Notes: generated from the letters alone by a model not told the origin. DNA of 64,000 bases from Effusibacillus pohliae DSM 22757 (GCF_000376225.1 NZ_AQXL01000132.1:62001-126000); one strand, 5' to 3'. Positions 28,407-39,182 are shown, numbered from the stretch's first letter. Numbers and translations are program-made.

Positions 28407-29111
28407 TTACAATTGGCGCAGTTCCTGCTTGATCTCCGTCTTCGACTTCGTTTTTTCGTCGATCTGTTTGATCACGCGGGCCGGGACGCCGGCTACAACA
28501 ACGTTTTCCGGCACATCGTCGACGACGATCGCACCGGCTGCCACCACGGACCCTTTGCCGACGCGAACGCCTTCCAGTATCACCGCGTTCGCTCCCACCA
28601 CCACATCGTCCTCGATCACAACCGGTTTCGCCGACGGCGGTTCGATCACGCCGGCGATCACGGCGCCCGCTCCAATGTGGCAATTTTTCCCGATCGTACC
28701 GCGGCCGCCGACCACCGCGTTCATGTCGATCATCGTGCCTTCGCCGATCACCGCACCGATGTTGATGACCGCCCCCATCATAATCACCGCGTTGTTGCCG
28801 ATCGTCACCTGATCACGGATAATCGCACCGGGCTCAATCCGCGCGTGGATATTTTTTGTATCTAGCAGCGGAATCGCCGAATTGCGGCGGTCGTTTTCAA
28901 TCACATAATCCGCGATTTTGTCCTTGTTGGCTTCCATCACCGGTTGAATGTCTTTCCATTCGCCAAACACAACGCCAACGTTTCCGCTGATAAACGTTTT
29001 CGTAGAAGCACCAAAATCGATGCCCGCCAGATCGCCTTTTATATACACCTTGACCGGCGTTTTTTTCTCGCTGGTACGGATAAATTCGATAATCTGATTT
29101 GCATCCATCAT
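28407..29111 (-). CDS. dapH: 2,3,4,5-tetrahydropyridine-2,6-dicarboxylate N-acetyltransferase
   Basis: A 234-residue left-handed beta-helix acyltransferase. After an N-terminal domain ([20 protein letters not shown]) come many hexapeptide repeats ([40 protein letters not shown]), and it ends [17 protein letters not shown] as in B. subtilis DapH. It acetylates tetrahydrodipicolinate, the first step of the acetylase branch to meso-DAP and lysine. GGAG lies 12 bases before the ATG. It probably shares a transcript with the membrane protein gene 38 bases upstream and with dapL downstream. Confidence 0.95.
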   Translation of the reverse strand: MMDANQIIEFIRTSEKKTPVKVYIKGDLAGIDFGASTKTFISGNVGVVFGEWKDIQPVMEANKDKIADYVIENDRRNSAIPLLDTKNIHARIEPGAIIRDQVTIGNNAVIMMGAVINIGAVIGEGTMIDMNAVVGGRGTIGKNCHIGAGAVIAGVIEPPSAKPVVIEDDVVVGANAVILEGVRVGKGSVVAAGAIVVDDVPENVVVAGVPARVIKQIDEKTKSKTEIKQELRQL

Positions 29112-29149
29112 CTGCAGTTCAATCTCCTTTCACCTTCAGCCTGTCCCCA

Positions 29150-29824
29150 TTATACCGTAGTCGGCGCCGATTGCGAGACTTCGTTTTGCTTGGTTTGCAG
29201 TACACCATAGTACATGACGCTGATGCCGATCAGTTCACCGAGCGGCAGCCACTCCGGATACCCGAGTTTGGCCAGGCGACCGACCACCATCAGCACCAAC
29301 GAGCCGGCAACCACCATCAGCGGCTGCCGCCTGCGCGTCTTCCACCAGGACCACGCGGCGCCAAGCAGCAGGACGGTACCGCCGATTCCCGACAAAATGG
29401 GCGGGTATATGGTGCGAATCACTTTCGGCATCGCGTCTCCCCCGATCACCGTGCCCGTCTGTGCAAGCACCGACTCGTCCACCGCAACAGTTGCGATGTG
29501 CACCAGAAACGCGAGCAATCCCGCAGAAGTCAGGCCAAGAAAGACGCGTCCCCATTTTTGTGAAAGAAAATAAACCTGTCCAACCGCCATCACAGCCACC
29601 AATGAGACGGCCGCAAAATAATACGCTTTGTACACAGGCACATTCATGCCGAACAACAAGCCGTAAAATTCGCCAAACGCGGCCAGCGAATAGAGGATCA
29701 TCGAGACGGACCACCAGAGAAAACTGCTTGTCCTCCGCTGCTGAAATCGCTGCAGCAGTTTCCAGGCAAACACCAGCGCCGTCACCGATGCCAACAAGGC
29801 GATAAAAGCCGCACCGTACACCAC
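29150..29824 (-). CDS. Multipass membrane protein of unknown function
   Basis: A 224-residue protein with about seven hydrophobic helices and short loops. I do not recognise a family. The longest loop, near residues 120-145, contains ESVLAQTGTVIGGDAMPKVIRTIYPP. GTG at 29824 is preceded by AGAGGTGA at a good distance; the reading frame stays open upstream to 29983 but there overlaps the tal terminator and the end of tal. It sits 38 bases upstream of dapH on the same strand, so it may be cotranscribed with the lysine genes, without a clear functional link. Confidence 0.7.
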   Translation of the reverse strand: MVYGAAFIALLASVTALVFAWKLLQRFQQRRTSSFLWWSVSMILYSLAAFGEFYGLLFGMNVPVYKAYYFAAVSLVAVMAVGQVYFLSQKWGRVFLGLTSAGLLAFLVHIATVAVDESVLAQTGTVIGGDAMPKVIRTIYPPILSGIGGTVLLLGAAWSWWKTRRRQPLMVVAGSLVLMVVGRLAKLGYPEWLPLGELIGISVMYYGVLQTKQNEVSQSAPTTV

Positions 29825-29848
29825 ATGGATCACCTCTTGGAACGCCGA

Positions 29849-29875
29849 AAAGCACCCGCCGGTGGTGGGTGCTTT
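29849..29875 (-). terminator. Terminator of the spo0F-fba-tal transcript
   Basis: Arms AAAGCACCC (29849-29857) and GGGTGCTTT (29867-29875) with a 9-base loop. On the minus strand the stem ends in TTTTC. It is 11 bases after the tal stop. Confidence 0.8.
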
Positions 29876-29886
29876 CATCGACTGTT

Positions 29887-30531
29887 TTACGCCTTGCGCT
29901 TGCCCCAGTCTGCCAGGAACCGTTCGATTCCCTGATCGGTCAGCGGGTGTTTGATCATCCGCTCGAGCACCGAGTACGGACAAGTTGCGATATGTGCGCC
30001 GGCCAGCGCCGCTTCCGTCACGTGCATCGGATGGCGGATCGAGGCGGCGATGATCTCCGTCTTGATATCGTGAATCCGGAAGATGTCGGCAATGTCGCGC
30101 ACCAGTTGCATGCCGTCCTGCGAGATGTCATCCAGCCGCCCGACAAACGGCGAAACAAAGGTGGCACCGGCACGGGCGGCCAGCAGCGCCTGGTTTGCGG
30201 AGAAAATCAGGGTGACGTTGGTCTTGATCCCTTTTGCCGCGAATTCTTTGACCGCCTTCAGCCCTTCCGCCGTCATCGGCACCTTGACTGTGATATTTTC
30301 GTGCAGCTCGGCAAACTTCATGCCTTCTTCCAGCATTCCCTTGGCATCAAGCGAAATCACTTCTGCCGATACCGGGCCGTCGACGATTTGCAGGATCTCT
30401 TTCAGCACCTGCATAAAATCGCGGCCTTCCTTCGCCACCAGGCTCGGGTTGGTGGTGACGCCGGACAGAATGCCCATGTCATTGGCCTGGCGAATTTCTT
30501 CCACATTCGCTGTATCAATAAAAAACTTCAT
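29887..30531 (-). CDS. tal: Transaldolase, short (TalC / fructose-6-phosphate aldolase) type
   Basis: A 214-residue class I aldolase-fold enzyme, the short transaldolase form of Bacillus (YwjH). It begins [20 protein letters not shown], with [15 protein letters not shown] next, and the Schiff-base Lys in [17 protein letters not shown] at about residue 83. It moves three-carbon units between sugar phosphates. ATG at 30531 with AAGGGG upstream; the longer ORF to 30732 overlaps fba. It follows fba, as in B. subtilis. Confidence 0.92.
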   Translation of the reverse strand: MKFFIDTANVEEIRQANDMGILSGVTTNPSLVAKEGRDFMQVLKEILQIVDGPVSAEVISLDAKGMLEEGMKFAELHENITVKVPMTAEGLKAVKEFAAKGIKTNVTLIFSANQALLAARAGATFVSPFVGRLDDISQDGMQLVRDIADIFRIHDIKTEIIAASIRHPMHVTEAALAGAHIATCPYSVLERMIKHPLTDQGIERFLADWGKRKA

Positions 30532-30555
30532 ACTGCTCGTTCCCCTTTTGCGCAA

Positions 30556-30584
30556 AATCGGGAGTCCGCTCCGAACGGACTCCC
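30556..30584 (-). terminator. Hairpin between fba and tal
   Basis: GGGAGTCCG (30560-30568) and CGGACTCCC (30576-30584) form a perfect 9-bp stem. On the minus strand GATTTTGC follows, a short T tract, so it may reduce rather than stop transcription into tal. Confidence 0.55.
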
Positions 30585-30637
30585 ATTCGCTCTTGAATCG
30601 GACGTTGGATTGAACTTTCCCTGTATGGTTCGACAAA

Positions 30638-31492
30638 TCAGGCGCGATTATTCGATCCGAACAGGCGGATTTTCTCGCGGACCACCTGCTTGATCGCTTC
30701 CCTCGCCGGTCCGAGGTATTTGCGCGGGTCATACAGGTTCGGGTCTTTGTCCAGCAGTTCGCGCACCTTCTTGGTGAACGCCACTTGGCTTTCCGTGTTC
30801 ACGTTGATCTTGGCCACGCCGAGCGAGATCGCCTTGCGGATGTCCTCATCCGGGATGCCGGAGCCGCCGTGCAGAACCAACGGAACGCCCGTCAGGTCGC
30901 GAATTTTGGCCAACCGGTCAAAATCGAGCTCCGGATCGCCTTTGTACAGACCGTGCGCGGAACCGATCGCCGGGGCGAGCGCATCGATGCCCGTTTCCTG
31001 CACCAGCCGCACCGCTTCTTCCGGCCGTGCCAGGGTCGCTTCCCGCTCATCGACTGTGATGTCGTCCTCGACGCCGCCGATCCGCCCCAGTTCGCCCTCG
31101 ACGTCAATCCCGAGCGTATGACAGGCATCGACCACCTGCTTCGTCTTGGCAATATTTTCTTCCAGCGGATAGTGGGAAGCGTCGATCATGATCGACGAGA
31201 ATCCGGCGCGGATGCACTTGAGCACCACCTGGTACGACGAACCGTGGTCGAGGTGCAGGATCACCGGCACGGTCGCTTTCTCGGCAGCCGCTTTCGCCAT
31301 AGCCACCGTATATTCGATGTTCATGTATTTCATCGCGCCTTCCGACACGCCAAGAATCACCGGCGAGCGCTCTTCTTCCGCAGTTTCGACGATCGCCTGC
31401 AAAAACTCCAGGTTGTTGACGTTGAACTGGCCGACCGCATAGCCGTTTTTCAGACCGTCGGTCAGCACCTCTTTAAACGATGCAAATGCCAT
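30638..31492 (-). CDS. fba: Fructose-bisphosphate aldolase class II
   Basis: A 284-residue zinc-dependent aldolase of glycolysis and gluconeogenesis. Zinc and substrate motifs [10 protein letters not shown] (about residues 81-90), [19 protein letters not shown] and [12 protein letters not shown] are present. ATG at 31492 behind GGAGGGG. In Bacillus it directly follows spo0F; here kal and kce are placed between them. A possible own promoter overlaps the end of kce. Confidence 0.96.
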   Translation of the reverse strand: MAFASFKEVLTDGLKNGYAVGQFNVNNLEFLQAIVETAEEERSPVILGVSEGAMKYMNIEYTVAMAKAAAEKATVPVILHLDHGSSYQVVLKCIRAGFSSIMIDASHYPLEENIAKTKQVVDACHTLGIDVEGELGRIGGVEDDITVDEREATLARPEEAVRLVQETGIDALAPAIGSAHGLYKGDPELDFDRLAKIRDLTGVPLVLHGGSGIPDEDIRKAISLGVAKINVNTESQVAFTKKVRELLDKDPNLYDPRKYLGPAREAIKQVVREKIRLFGSNNRA

Positions 31493-31540
31493 TATGTACC
31501 CCTCCTGCTCCAGCATACGAATTCTTTTGATATCCTATCT

Positions 31541-31569
31541 ATTTTATCACGATTTCGCAGGAATTCCAA
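31541..31569 (-). promoter_or_regulatory. Probable sigma-A promoter of fba inside the kce 3' end
   Basis: Minus strand TTGGAA (31564-31569), 17-base spacer, TAAAAT (31541-31546), about 50 bases upstream of fba. It would keep aldolase expression independent of the upstream spo0F-kal-kce transcription. Confidence 0.55.
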
Positions 31570-32371
31570 GCATCTCTCGCGCTTCGTCAGGCGTTGCCAC
31601 TTCCCGCCCCAATTCGTTGGCCAGGCGGACGATCCTCGCCACCAGTTGGGCGTTGCTTTCCGCCAGCACTCCCTTTTGATAATAAATATTGTCCTCGAAT
31701 CCCACCCGCACATGACCGCCCAGCACAATCGCCATCGTCGCAAGCGGCAGTTGCGCCCGCCCGACGCCGGCAACCGACCACCTCGCCCCTGGCGGCAGCG
31801 ACTCGACCAAAAACAGCAGATCGCGCGGCGTCCCCGGGATGCCACCCGGCACCCCCATCACAAAATCGAATGGCGCCCGTTCCGGCACCAGCCCTTTTTT
31901 GATCAGACGGGTAGCGTTTGTTATCATGCCCGCGTCGAAAATTTCCAATTCCGGCAGTACGTCATAATCCCGCATCGTTCGCGCAAATTGTTCGACCATG
32001 GCAGGTGGATTGAGAAACACGTCATTCCCGAAATTGACCGACCCCATCGTTAAAGTCGCCATCTCCGGCCGCAGTGCGACCGGCTGAATCCGTTCGTCGG
32101 GCGTCATGCCGACAGCCCCTCCTGTCGACACCTGCAAAATGACGTCGTTTCCCGACTCCCGAATCCGCCGCATGATCTCCGCGTACACCCCCATGTCTTG
32201 GGTGGGGGCACCATCCTCACGCCGCGCGTGCAGATGCACGACGGAAGCACCGGCCTGCCGGGCTTCCATCGCCGCTTTCGCAATTTCCTCCGGAGTGACG
32301 GGTAGATTCGGGTTGTCATGCTTCGTCACTTCCGCTCCCGTCAACGCGCATGTGATGATCAGCTTTTCCAC
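31547..32371 (-). CDS. kce: 3-keto-5-aminohexanoate cleavage enzyme (BKACE family)
   Basis: A 274-residue TIM-barrel, zinc-dependent beta-keto acid cleavage enzyme. It begins MEKLIITCALTGAEVTK and has VVHLHARREDG (zinc His pair), QVSTGGAVGM and the active-site Glu/Asp in PELEIFDAGM. Kce converts 3-keto-5-aminohexanoate and acetyl-CoA to 3-aminobutyryl-CoA and acetoacetate in lysine fermentation. Kal, for the next step, is directly upstream, and the earlier steps are encoded at 44.6-52.1 kb, so Kce is favoured over other BKACE activities. The start is GTG at 32371 behind GGAGGAGGTAG. It is inserted in the spo0F-fba operon. Confidence 0.9.
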   Translation of the reverse strand: MEKLIITCALTGAEVTKHDNPNLPVTPEEIAKAAMEARQAGASVVHLHARREDGAPTQDMGVYAEIMRRIRESGNDVILQVSTGGAVGMTPDERIQPVALRPEMATLTMGSVNFGNDVFLNPPAMVEQFARTMRDYDVLPELEIFDAGMITNATRLIKKGLVPERAPFDFVMGVPGGIPGTPRDLLFLVESLPPGARWSVAGVGRAQLPLATMAIVLGGHVRVGFEDNIYYQKGVLAESNAQLVARIVRLANELGREVATPDEAREMLGIPAKS

Positions 32372-32402
32372 ATTCTACCTCCTCCCGCCTGTTCTAGCAG
32401 CG

Positions 32403-32795
32403 TCACGAACGCTGCAGACGCTGTTTATCCTTCGGCACCACACAAGTGCCGCGTGCATAGCACACCAATTCGGGGGGATCGATGACTTCCGCAGCGGACG
32501 GCACCGCGGGGTCGATATTCGCCCGGATCACTTTGTACGCGTAAAATTCCATCGCACGCGAGGAGTTGCCGACCCGCGTGATTTCCCCGACCACTTCGAG
32601 ATAGTCGCCGGCAAACACCGGCGACTTGAATTCGACCGTCTCATATGCGACGAACAGCCCCTCATCGCCGTCATGGCGAATCAGCAGCTCGGTGGCCGCA
32701 TCGCCAAACAGCCCAAGGATCCGCGCACCATCCACCAGTTGCCCGCCGTAGTGGGCATCATGTTGGCTCATTCGCTGCCGCAGTGTGACTTTCAT
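32403..32795 (-). CDS. kal: 3-aminobutyryl-CoA ammonia-lyase
   Basis: A 130-residue hotdog-fold protein. The pattern [40 protein letters not shown] is what I recall for Kal of the lysine pathway, which removes ammonia from 3-aminobutyryl-CoA to give crotonyl-CoA. A generic thioesterase is the alternative, but neighbouring kce makes Kal much likelier. Its ribosome site AGGAGG is the end of the spo0F reading frame, and the ATG lies four bases after the spo0F stop, so the two genes are tightly coupled. The stop of kal is 31 bases before kce. Confidence 0.88.
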   Translation of the reverse strand: MKVTLRQRMSQHDAHYGGQLVDGARILGLFGDAATELLIRHDGDEGLFVAYETVEFKSPVFAGDYLEVVGEITRVGNSSRAMEFYAYKVIRANIDPAVPSAAEVIDPPELVCYARGTCVVPKDKQRLQRS

Positions 32796-32799
32796 CCAT

Positions 32800-33171
32800 T
32801 CAAACCTCCTGCATGACCAGTTCTTCTTTCACTTTTTTTCGCAATTCATCGATATCGAAAGGTTTTGTAAAATGGGTCAGCGCACCCAGCGCCATCGCTT
32901 CCTTGATCAGATCCAGTTCGCCGTAGGCGGTCATCATGATCACTTTCAAATTTGGCTCAATCACACGGATCTGCCGCAGGATCTCGAGCCCGTCCATGCC
33001 CGGGATTTTCATGTCCAGCAGCACCAGATCCGGTTTGCTGGTTTTCACGATTTCGAGCGCGGTCGGGCCGTTTGGCGCCTGAAACACCTGGTATCCGTCT
33101 TTTTCCAGCACCTCATTGAGCAAAACGCGAATCCCGTATTGATCGTCGACGACCAGCACTTTCTTTGCCAT
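32800..33171 (-). CDS. spo0F: Sporulation phosphorelay response regulator Spo0F
   Basis: A 123-residue single receiver domain that passes phosphate from sporulation kinases to Spo0B. It matches B. subtilis Spo0F along its length: [15 protein letters not shown], the phosphoacceptor Asp in [17 protein letters not shown] (about residue 53), [32 protein letters not shown]. Upstream is a sigma-H-type promoter with a Spo0A box. Downstream, instead of fba, come kal and kce, which therefore should be transcribed with this sporulation gene. Confidence 0.96.
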   Translation of the reverse strand: MAKKVLVVDDQYGIRVLLNEVLEKDGYQVFQAPNGPTALEIVKTSKPDLVLLDMKIPGMDGLEILRQIRVIEPNLKVIMMTAYGELDLIKEAMALGALTHFTKPFDIDELRKKVKEELVMQEV

Positions 33172-33221
33172 CCCCGCATCCCCTTCCGATCGCAGACTAC
33201 GGCCTGCAGTTCATATGAATT

Positions 33222-33250
33222 GTATTCGATTATTTGACAAAAAATCCTTT
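33222..33250 (-). promoter_or_regulatory. Sigma-H promoter of spo0F with a Spo0A box
   Basis: On the minus strand AAAGGATTT (33242-33250), 11-base spacer, ATCGAATAC (33222-33230) fit the sigma-H elements RnAGGAwWW and RnnGAATww. TTTGTCAAA, a consensus 0A box, is in the spacer (33233-33241). The spo0F start is about 50 bases downstream. Confidence 0.75.
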
Positions 33251-33304
33251 ATGTGCCGCCTGTCTATTCCTGTCGATTCGCCGGCATCAGTGTCGAACGG
33301 GAAC

Positions 33305-33331
33305 AAAAAAACCCGCCGCTCGGGCGAGTTT
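33305..33331 (-). terminator. Terminator of pyrG
   Basis: Minus-strand arms (complement of 33323-33331 and 33309-33317) form a 9-bp stem with one G-U pair and a 5-base loop, followed by seven T residues. Confidence 0.85.
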
Positions 33332-33372
33332 GCAAAAAATATCGATTTATAGCCTCTATGTTGTTATAGTCT

Positions 33373-35082
<1,710 letters not shown>

Positions 35083-35094
35083 CTATCCTCATGT

Positions 35095-35123
35095 ATCTTA
35101 CCGTGGCAAACAGAGCCTGTCAA
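35095..35123 (-). promoter_or_regulatory. Sigma-A promoter of pyrG
   Basis: Minus strand TTGACA (35118-35123), 17-base spacer, TAAGAT (35095-35100). The expected start lies near 35088, upstream of the attenuator-like hairpin. Confidence 0.75.
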
Positions 35124-35157
35124 GAGGGGCAGGCGATCCATTGTTCATAATCCTCTT

Positions 35158-35688
35158 TTAATAATCCTCGTCCTCGTCTTCGATGATCTCTTCCTCTTCC
35201 TCCGTCACGTCATCGGCAAACTCGTCGACTTCGTCATCCAGTTCGTCCAGTTCGTCATAATCGAGATCTGCGTCCTCATCGTCACCGTCGTAGTCGAGTT
35301 CCTCTTCCTCTTCCAGTTCATCCTCAAGGTACAGGTCCTCGTCTTCATCCTCGTACAGATCATCATCGCCATCTTTACGAATGAATTTCTTGCCGGCAAC
35401 CGACTTCTCGACCGTTTTGTCGACCGGATACCAGCGTTTGAGACCCCAAGTGTTGTTGCCGATGCACAGAAACCGTCCGTCGATGTTGATCTCGGTGTAC
35501 AGCATGCCGAGGACCGCTTGGATGTCTTCTTCCGACATGCCGCGCAGGTTAGCCACTTCCTGCATGAGATCCCGGTAATGCAACGGTTTGTTGACCTCCC
35601 GCAGGATTTCGTATGCCAGGTCAACCAACGCCATTTCCTTCACTTCATCTGCACTCAACTGTTTCAGTGTGCTTGCAGCTTCCGCCAT
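35158..35688 (-). CDS. rpoE: DNA-directed RNA polymerase subunit delta
   Basis: A 176-residue protein. The N-terminal 90 residues form the HARE-HTH domain (MALVDLAYEILREVNKPLHYRDLMQEV, TEINIDGRFLCIGNNTWGLKRWYP). The rest is an extremely acidic disordered tail of Asp and Glu with few other residues, as in Bacillus delta, which speeds RNA polymerase recycling. ATG at 35688 with AGGAG ten bases upstream; a long upstream extension in this frame is an overlap with meaB and not real. Located before pyrG, as in Bacillus. Confidence 0.95.
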   Translation of the reverse strand: MAEAASTLKQLSADEVKEMALVDLAYEILREVNKPLHYRDLMQEVANLRGMSEEDIQAVLGMLYTEINIDGRFLCIGNNTWGLKRWYPVDKTVEKSVAGKKFIRKDGDDDLYEDEDEDLYLEDELEEEEELDYDGDDEDADLDYDELDELDDEVDEFADDVTEEEEEIIEDEDEDY

Positions 35689-35731
35689 CCAGGGTACACT
35701 CCTTATCAGGAATTCCAACAATGAATCCGAA

Positions 35732-36682
35732 TCAGGGTCGGCTGATTGTCGTATTATACCACTCCAGCACCAAATCCGCAACTTGGTACGGATCTTTCTC
35801 GCCCGATTCCACTTCCCGCAGCAACTGCGGCCAGTCCGGGTGGGCTGCGATCGATTGGCGAATCCGCCGGGACAGTGTTTGTTCCGCGATCGCCAGAATC
35901 TCATCCTGCCACCGCTGCCGCCGCCGCCGCCCCCAATGGCCGCTCTGCACAAGATACTCGCGATGCCGGCTGCACGCTTCCCACAGCGTACGAAACGTCG
36001 CCGGGTCGCGCGAAGTCGTCCGCACCACAGGCGGCCGCCAGTCCAGATCATGCAACAAATCGAGCATGTTGTTGACTTCCCGCTCCGTCTTGTCCGCGCC
36101 CGGCAGATCCGCCTTGTTGATCGCAAACACATCGGCAATTTCCATAATACCTGCTTTCATCGTCTGAATGTGGTCACCCGCTGTCGGGTTCAGCACCACC
36201 ACCGTCGTATCGGCCACATGCATAATATCCAGTTCCGACTGTCCGACACCGACCGTTTCGATCAAAATCACATCCGACCCGTACGCGTCCAGCACCCGCA
36301 CTGCCTCCTTGGTGGCGCGAGCCAGTCCCCCGAGGCTGCCGCGCGTCCCCATCGAACGAATAAACACGCCCGGGTCCAACGAATGCCCGGTCATGCGAAT
36401 CCGGTCTCCCAAAATCGCCCCGCCGGTGAAGGGAGATGTCGGATCGACGGCGATCACCCCGACCTGCAATCCCTGCTTCCGCAACCAAAACAGCAGTTGA
36501 TCGGTCAGCGTGCTTTTGCCCGCCCCCGGCGAGCCGGTGATCCCGACCAGATAGGCGTTGCCGGTGTTCGGATGCAATGCTTTCAGCAGTTTCTGCCTGT
36601 CCGGACTGTCGTTTTCAATCATTGTGATCGCACGGGCCGCCGCACGCCGATCCCCGTTCACAATCCGCTTTGCAAGTTCCAT
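35732..36682 (-). CDS. meaB: MeaB/ArgK-family GTPase, chaperone of B12-dependent acyl-CoA mutases
   Basis: A 316-residue G3E-family GTPase. Walker A GITGSPGAGKSTLTD is at about residues 46-60, DPTSPFTGGAILGDRIRM and ETVGVGQSELD follow, and NKADLPGADKTE holds the guanine-specificity motif. MeaB loads and protects adenosylcobalamin mutases such as methylmalonyl- or isobutyryl-CoA mutase. ATG at 36682 follows AGGTGA. No acyl-CoA mutase gene is adjacent or anywhere in the window; the only B12 mutase here is KamD/E, which normally uses a different reactivase. Confidence 0.92.
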   Translation of the reverse strand: MELAKRIVNGDRRAAARAITMIENDSPDRQKLLKALHPNTGNAYLVGITGSPGAGKSTLTDQLLFWLRKQGLQVGVIAVDPTSPFTGGAILGDRIRMTGHSLDPGVFIRSMGTRGSLGGLARATKEAVRVLDAYGSDVILIETVGVGQSELDIMHVADTTVVVLNPTAGDHIQTMKAGIMEIADVFAINKADLPGADKTEREVNNMLDLLHDLDWRPPVVRTTSRDPATFRTLWEACSRHREYLVQSGHWGRRRRQRWQDEILAIAEQTLSRRIRQSIAAHPDWPQLLREVESGEKDPYQVADLVLEWYNTTISRP

Positions 36683-36797
36683 CGTATCACCTGTCTCAGG
36701 GCTGTAGTGCCGCATAAATCAACATCAGGCCCCGTTGTAAGCGCTCCCGGCAGCACGACGGCCGCGAGCCGCATACCGCCTGCAGGGGTAAAATTCA

Positions 36798-36816
36798 GGA
36801 CCCCTGCAAGGGGTCC
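36798..36816 (-). terminator. Hairpin after the acyl-CoA dehydrogenase genes
   Basis: Perfect arms GGACCCC (36798-36804) and GGGGTCC (36810-36816). On the minus strand GAATTTTAC follows, a weak T tract. An alternative pairing of CAGGGG/CCCCTG overlaps it, so it may be a switchable structure between acd and meaB. Confidence 0.5.
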
Positions 36817-36850
36817 GTTCTTCATTGTAGCGAATTTTCCGTTCGCTGTC

Positions 36851-38002
36851 TCACTTTTCTTTCAGCAGGTGGTTGGCGATCACCACGCGCTGGATTTCGT
36901 TCGTTCCTTCATAAATTTGCGTAATTTTCGCGTCCCGCATGAAGCGCTCCACCGGATATTCCCGCGTATATCCATAGCCGCCGAATACCTGCACCGCCTC
37001 CGTCGTCACTTCCATCGCCGCGTCTCCGGCAAACAGCTTCGCCATCACGGACGCCTTCCCGTACGGGAGCCCCGCCGATTCCAGCCATGCAGCCTGATAG
37101 GTGAGCAGCCGGGCCGCTTCGATCTTCGTCGCCATATCGGCCAGCTTGAACTGCATGCCTTGGAACGAGGCGATCGGTTGTCCAAACTGTTCCCGCTGTT
37201 TCGCGTAATCGAGCGCCAGATCAAACGCCCCTTGGGCGATCCCGACCGCTTGCGCCGCAATCCCGTTGCGCCCGCCGTCGAGCGTCATCATCGCGATTTT
37301 GAAGCCGAATCCTTCTTCGCCAAGCCGGTTTTCCACAGGCACTTTGCAGTTGTCAAACACCACTTCGGTCGTCGGCGACGACTTGATGCCCATTTTCTTC
37401 TCCTTCTTGCCGATAGAGAATCCTTCGAATCCTTTTTCCACGATAAAGGCGGTGATGCCACGCGTTTTTTGGGAACGGTCGGTCGACGCAAAGACGATGT
37501 AGATCTCCGCCTCTCCGCCGTTTGTGATGAAGATTTTCGATCCGTTCAATCTGTAGTGGCTGCCGTCCTCCGACAGCACGGCGGTCGTTCGCATGGCGCC
37601 GGCATCCGAACCGGAACCCGGTTCTGTCAGACAGTATGCCCCCATTTTGGATCCTTCCGCCAGCGGACGCAGATATTTCTGCTTTTGTTCCTCCGTTCCG
37701 AATTTGAAAATCGGCCAGCTCGCCAGCGAAATATGGGCCGACAGCGTAACGCCGATGGAGGCGTCCACCCGCGACAATTCCTCGACCGCAATCACGTACG
37801 ATACATAATCGAGCCCGGCGCCGCCGTACTCTTCCGGCCAGGGAATCCCCGTGAGTCCGAGTCTCCCCATTTTGTCGAAAATCTTGCGGTCAAACACTTC
37901 TTCCTCATCGCGCTGGGCGGCTGTCGGAGCGACTTCCTTCAGTGCAAAATCTCGCACCAGCTTACGGATTTCCTGCTGTTCCGGTGTCAGTTGAAAGTTC
38001 AT
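36851..38002 (-). CDS. Acyl-CoA dehydrogenase (short/branched-chain type), copy 1
   Basis: A 383-residue FAD enzyme oxidising a short acyl-CoA to the enoyl-CoA and handing electrons to ETF. Motifs include [15 protein letters not shown] (FAD/substrate), [31 protein letters not shown], and the catalytic Glu in [11 protein letters not shown] at about residue 365. ATG at 38002 behind GGAGGAACAGG. It starts 23 bases after the end of copy 2 and is about 55-60 percent identical by eye, so the pair arose by duplication or was assembled for two chain types. Confidence 0.92.
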   Translation of the reverse strand: MNFQLTPEQQEIRKLVRDFALKEVAPTAAQRDEEEVFDRKIFDKMGRLGLTGIPWPEEYGGAGLDYVSYVIAVEELSRVDASIGVTLSAHISLASWPIFKFGTEEQKQKYLRPLAEGSKMGAYCLTEPGSGSDAGAMRTTAVLSEDGSHYRLNGSKIFITNGGEAEIYIVFASTDRSQKTRGITAFIVEKGFEGFSIGKKEKKMGIKSSPTTEVVFDNCKVPVENRLGEEGFGFKIAMMTLDGGRNGIAAQAVGIAQGAFDLALDYAKQREQFGQPIASFQGMQFKLADMATKIEAARLLTYQAAWLESAGLPYGKASVMAKLFAGDAAMEVTTEAVQVFGGYGYTREYPVERFMRDAKITQIYEGTNEIQRVVIANHLLKEK

Positions 38003-38025
38003 TCCTGTTCCTCCTCGTGATCGGA

Positions 38026-39162
38026 TCAAAGCAGATTCTTGGCCACCACGATCCGTTGAATCTGGTTGGTTCCTTCATAGATTTGCGTCACTTTCGCGTC
38101 GCGCATATACCGCTCGACCGGATACTCCTTGATATATCCGTAGCCGCCGTGCAGCTGCACCGCATCGGTCGTCACCGCCATCGCCGTATCGGTGGCAAAC
38201 AGCTTTGCCATCGAGGCTTCTTTCTTGCACGACAGCCCCTGATCGCGCAGCATTGCCGCCCGGTAGACCAGCAGTCGAGCCGCCTCAATCCGCGTCGCCA
38301 TATCGGCGAGCATAAACTGGACGCCTTGAAACTCGGCGACCGGCTTGCCGAACTGCTCACGCTGTTTGGTGTAGGCGAGCGCCGCGTCAAAAGCAGCACG
38401 CGCAATTCCCAACGCCTGTGCAGCAATCCCGATCCTGCCGCCATCTAGGTTGCTCATAGCGATTTTGAATCCTTCGCCCTCCTGCCCCAGCAGCTGCGCC
38501 GCCGGTACTTTGGCATCTTCAAAGATCAGAGAAGCTGTGGCCGATCCGTTTAACCCCATTTTCTTTTCTTTCTTGCCAACCGTGAAGCCGGGCGTATCCT
38601 TTTCCACGATGAAGGCGGAAATTCCGTTCGCCCCTGCCCCCGGATCTGTAACAGCAAACGTGATGTACAAATCGGCCTCGCCGCCGTTTGTGATAAACAC
38701 CTTCGAACCGTTCAAAATGTAATGATCTCCCTGCTTGACAGCCCTTGTCGCGATGCGGGAAGCGTCCGACCCGGCATGCGGCTCCGTCAGGGCAAACCCG
38801 CCCAACAGTTGGCCGGTTGCCATTTTTTCCAGGTAGCGCCGCTTTTGTTCGTCTGTTCCGAACTTCAAAATCGGCATCGTGGCGACCGACGTATGCACCG
38901 CCAGAATCACGCCAACCGCCGCACTCGCGTAAGAGATTTCCTCAATCGCCAGCATATACGAAAGAAAATCGGCTCCGACGCCTCCCCATTCTTCCGGGAT
39001 CGGAATGCCCAGCAGCCCCAGTTCCCCCATTTTCCGGATGATGTCGCGGGGAAACCGGTCTTCCTCATCGATTTGTGCCGCTCGGGGAGCGATTTCCTTC
39101 TGTGCGAATTGACGCACCATATCCCGTATATCCTGCTGTTCTTGCGTCAACGCGAAATTCAA
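38026..39162 (-). CDS. Acyl-CoA dehydrogenase (butyryl-CoA type), copy 2
   Basis: A 378-residue acyl-CoA dehydrogenase with [53 protein letters not shown] and the catalytic Glu in [11 protein letters not shown]. The start is TTG at 39162: GGAGGG lies seven bases before it and it begins [15 protein letters not shown] like copy 1; the longer ORF has no site. With hbd and crt upstream it can oxidise butyryl-CoA to crotonyl-CoA for ETF and FadF. Upstream is a dyad shared with the fadF leader. Confidence 0.92.
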   Translation of the reverse strand: MNFALTQEQQDIRDMVRQFAQKEIAPRAAQIDEEDRFPRDIIRKMGELGLLGIPIPEEWGGVGADFLSYMLAIEEISYASAAVGVILAVHTSVATMPILKFGTDEQKRRYLEKMATGQLLGGFALTEPHAGSDASRIATRAVKQGDHYILNGSKVFITNGGEADLYITFAVTDPGAGANGISAFIVEKDTPGFTVGKKEKKMGLNGSATASLIFEDAKVPAAQLLGQEGEGFKIAMSNLDGGRIGIAAQALGIARAAFDAALAYTKQREQFGKPVAEFQGVQFMLADMATRIEAARLLVYRAAMLRDQGLSCKKEASMAKLFATDTAMAVTTDAVQLHGGYGYIKEYPVERYMRDAKVTQIYEGTNQIQRIVVAKNLL

Positions 39163-39182
39163 TCTGCGTCCCTCCTGCAGGT

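Noticed and set aside
31541-31569. Terminator between kce and fba
   Set aside because: No stem with a T tract was found; the sequence fits a promoter better.
35588-38020. An 810-codon open frame on the plus strand
   Set aside because: It is antisense to rpoE, meaB and an acyl-CoA dehydrogenase, has no ribosome site and reads as Arg/His-rich sequence; it is a by-product of codon bias in GC-rich genes.
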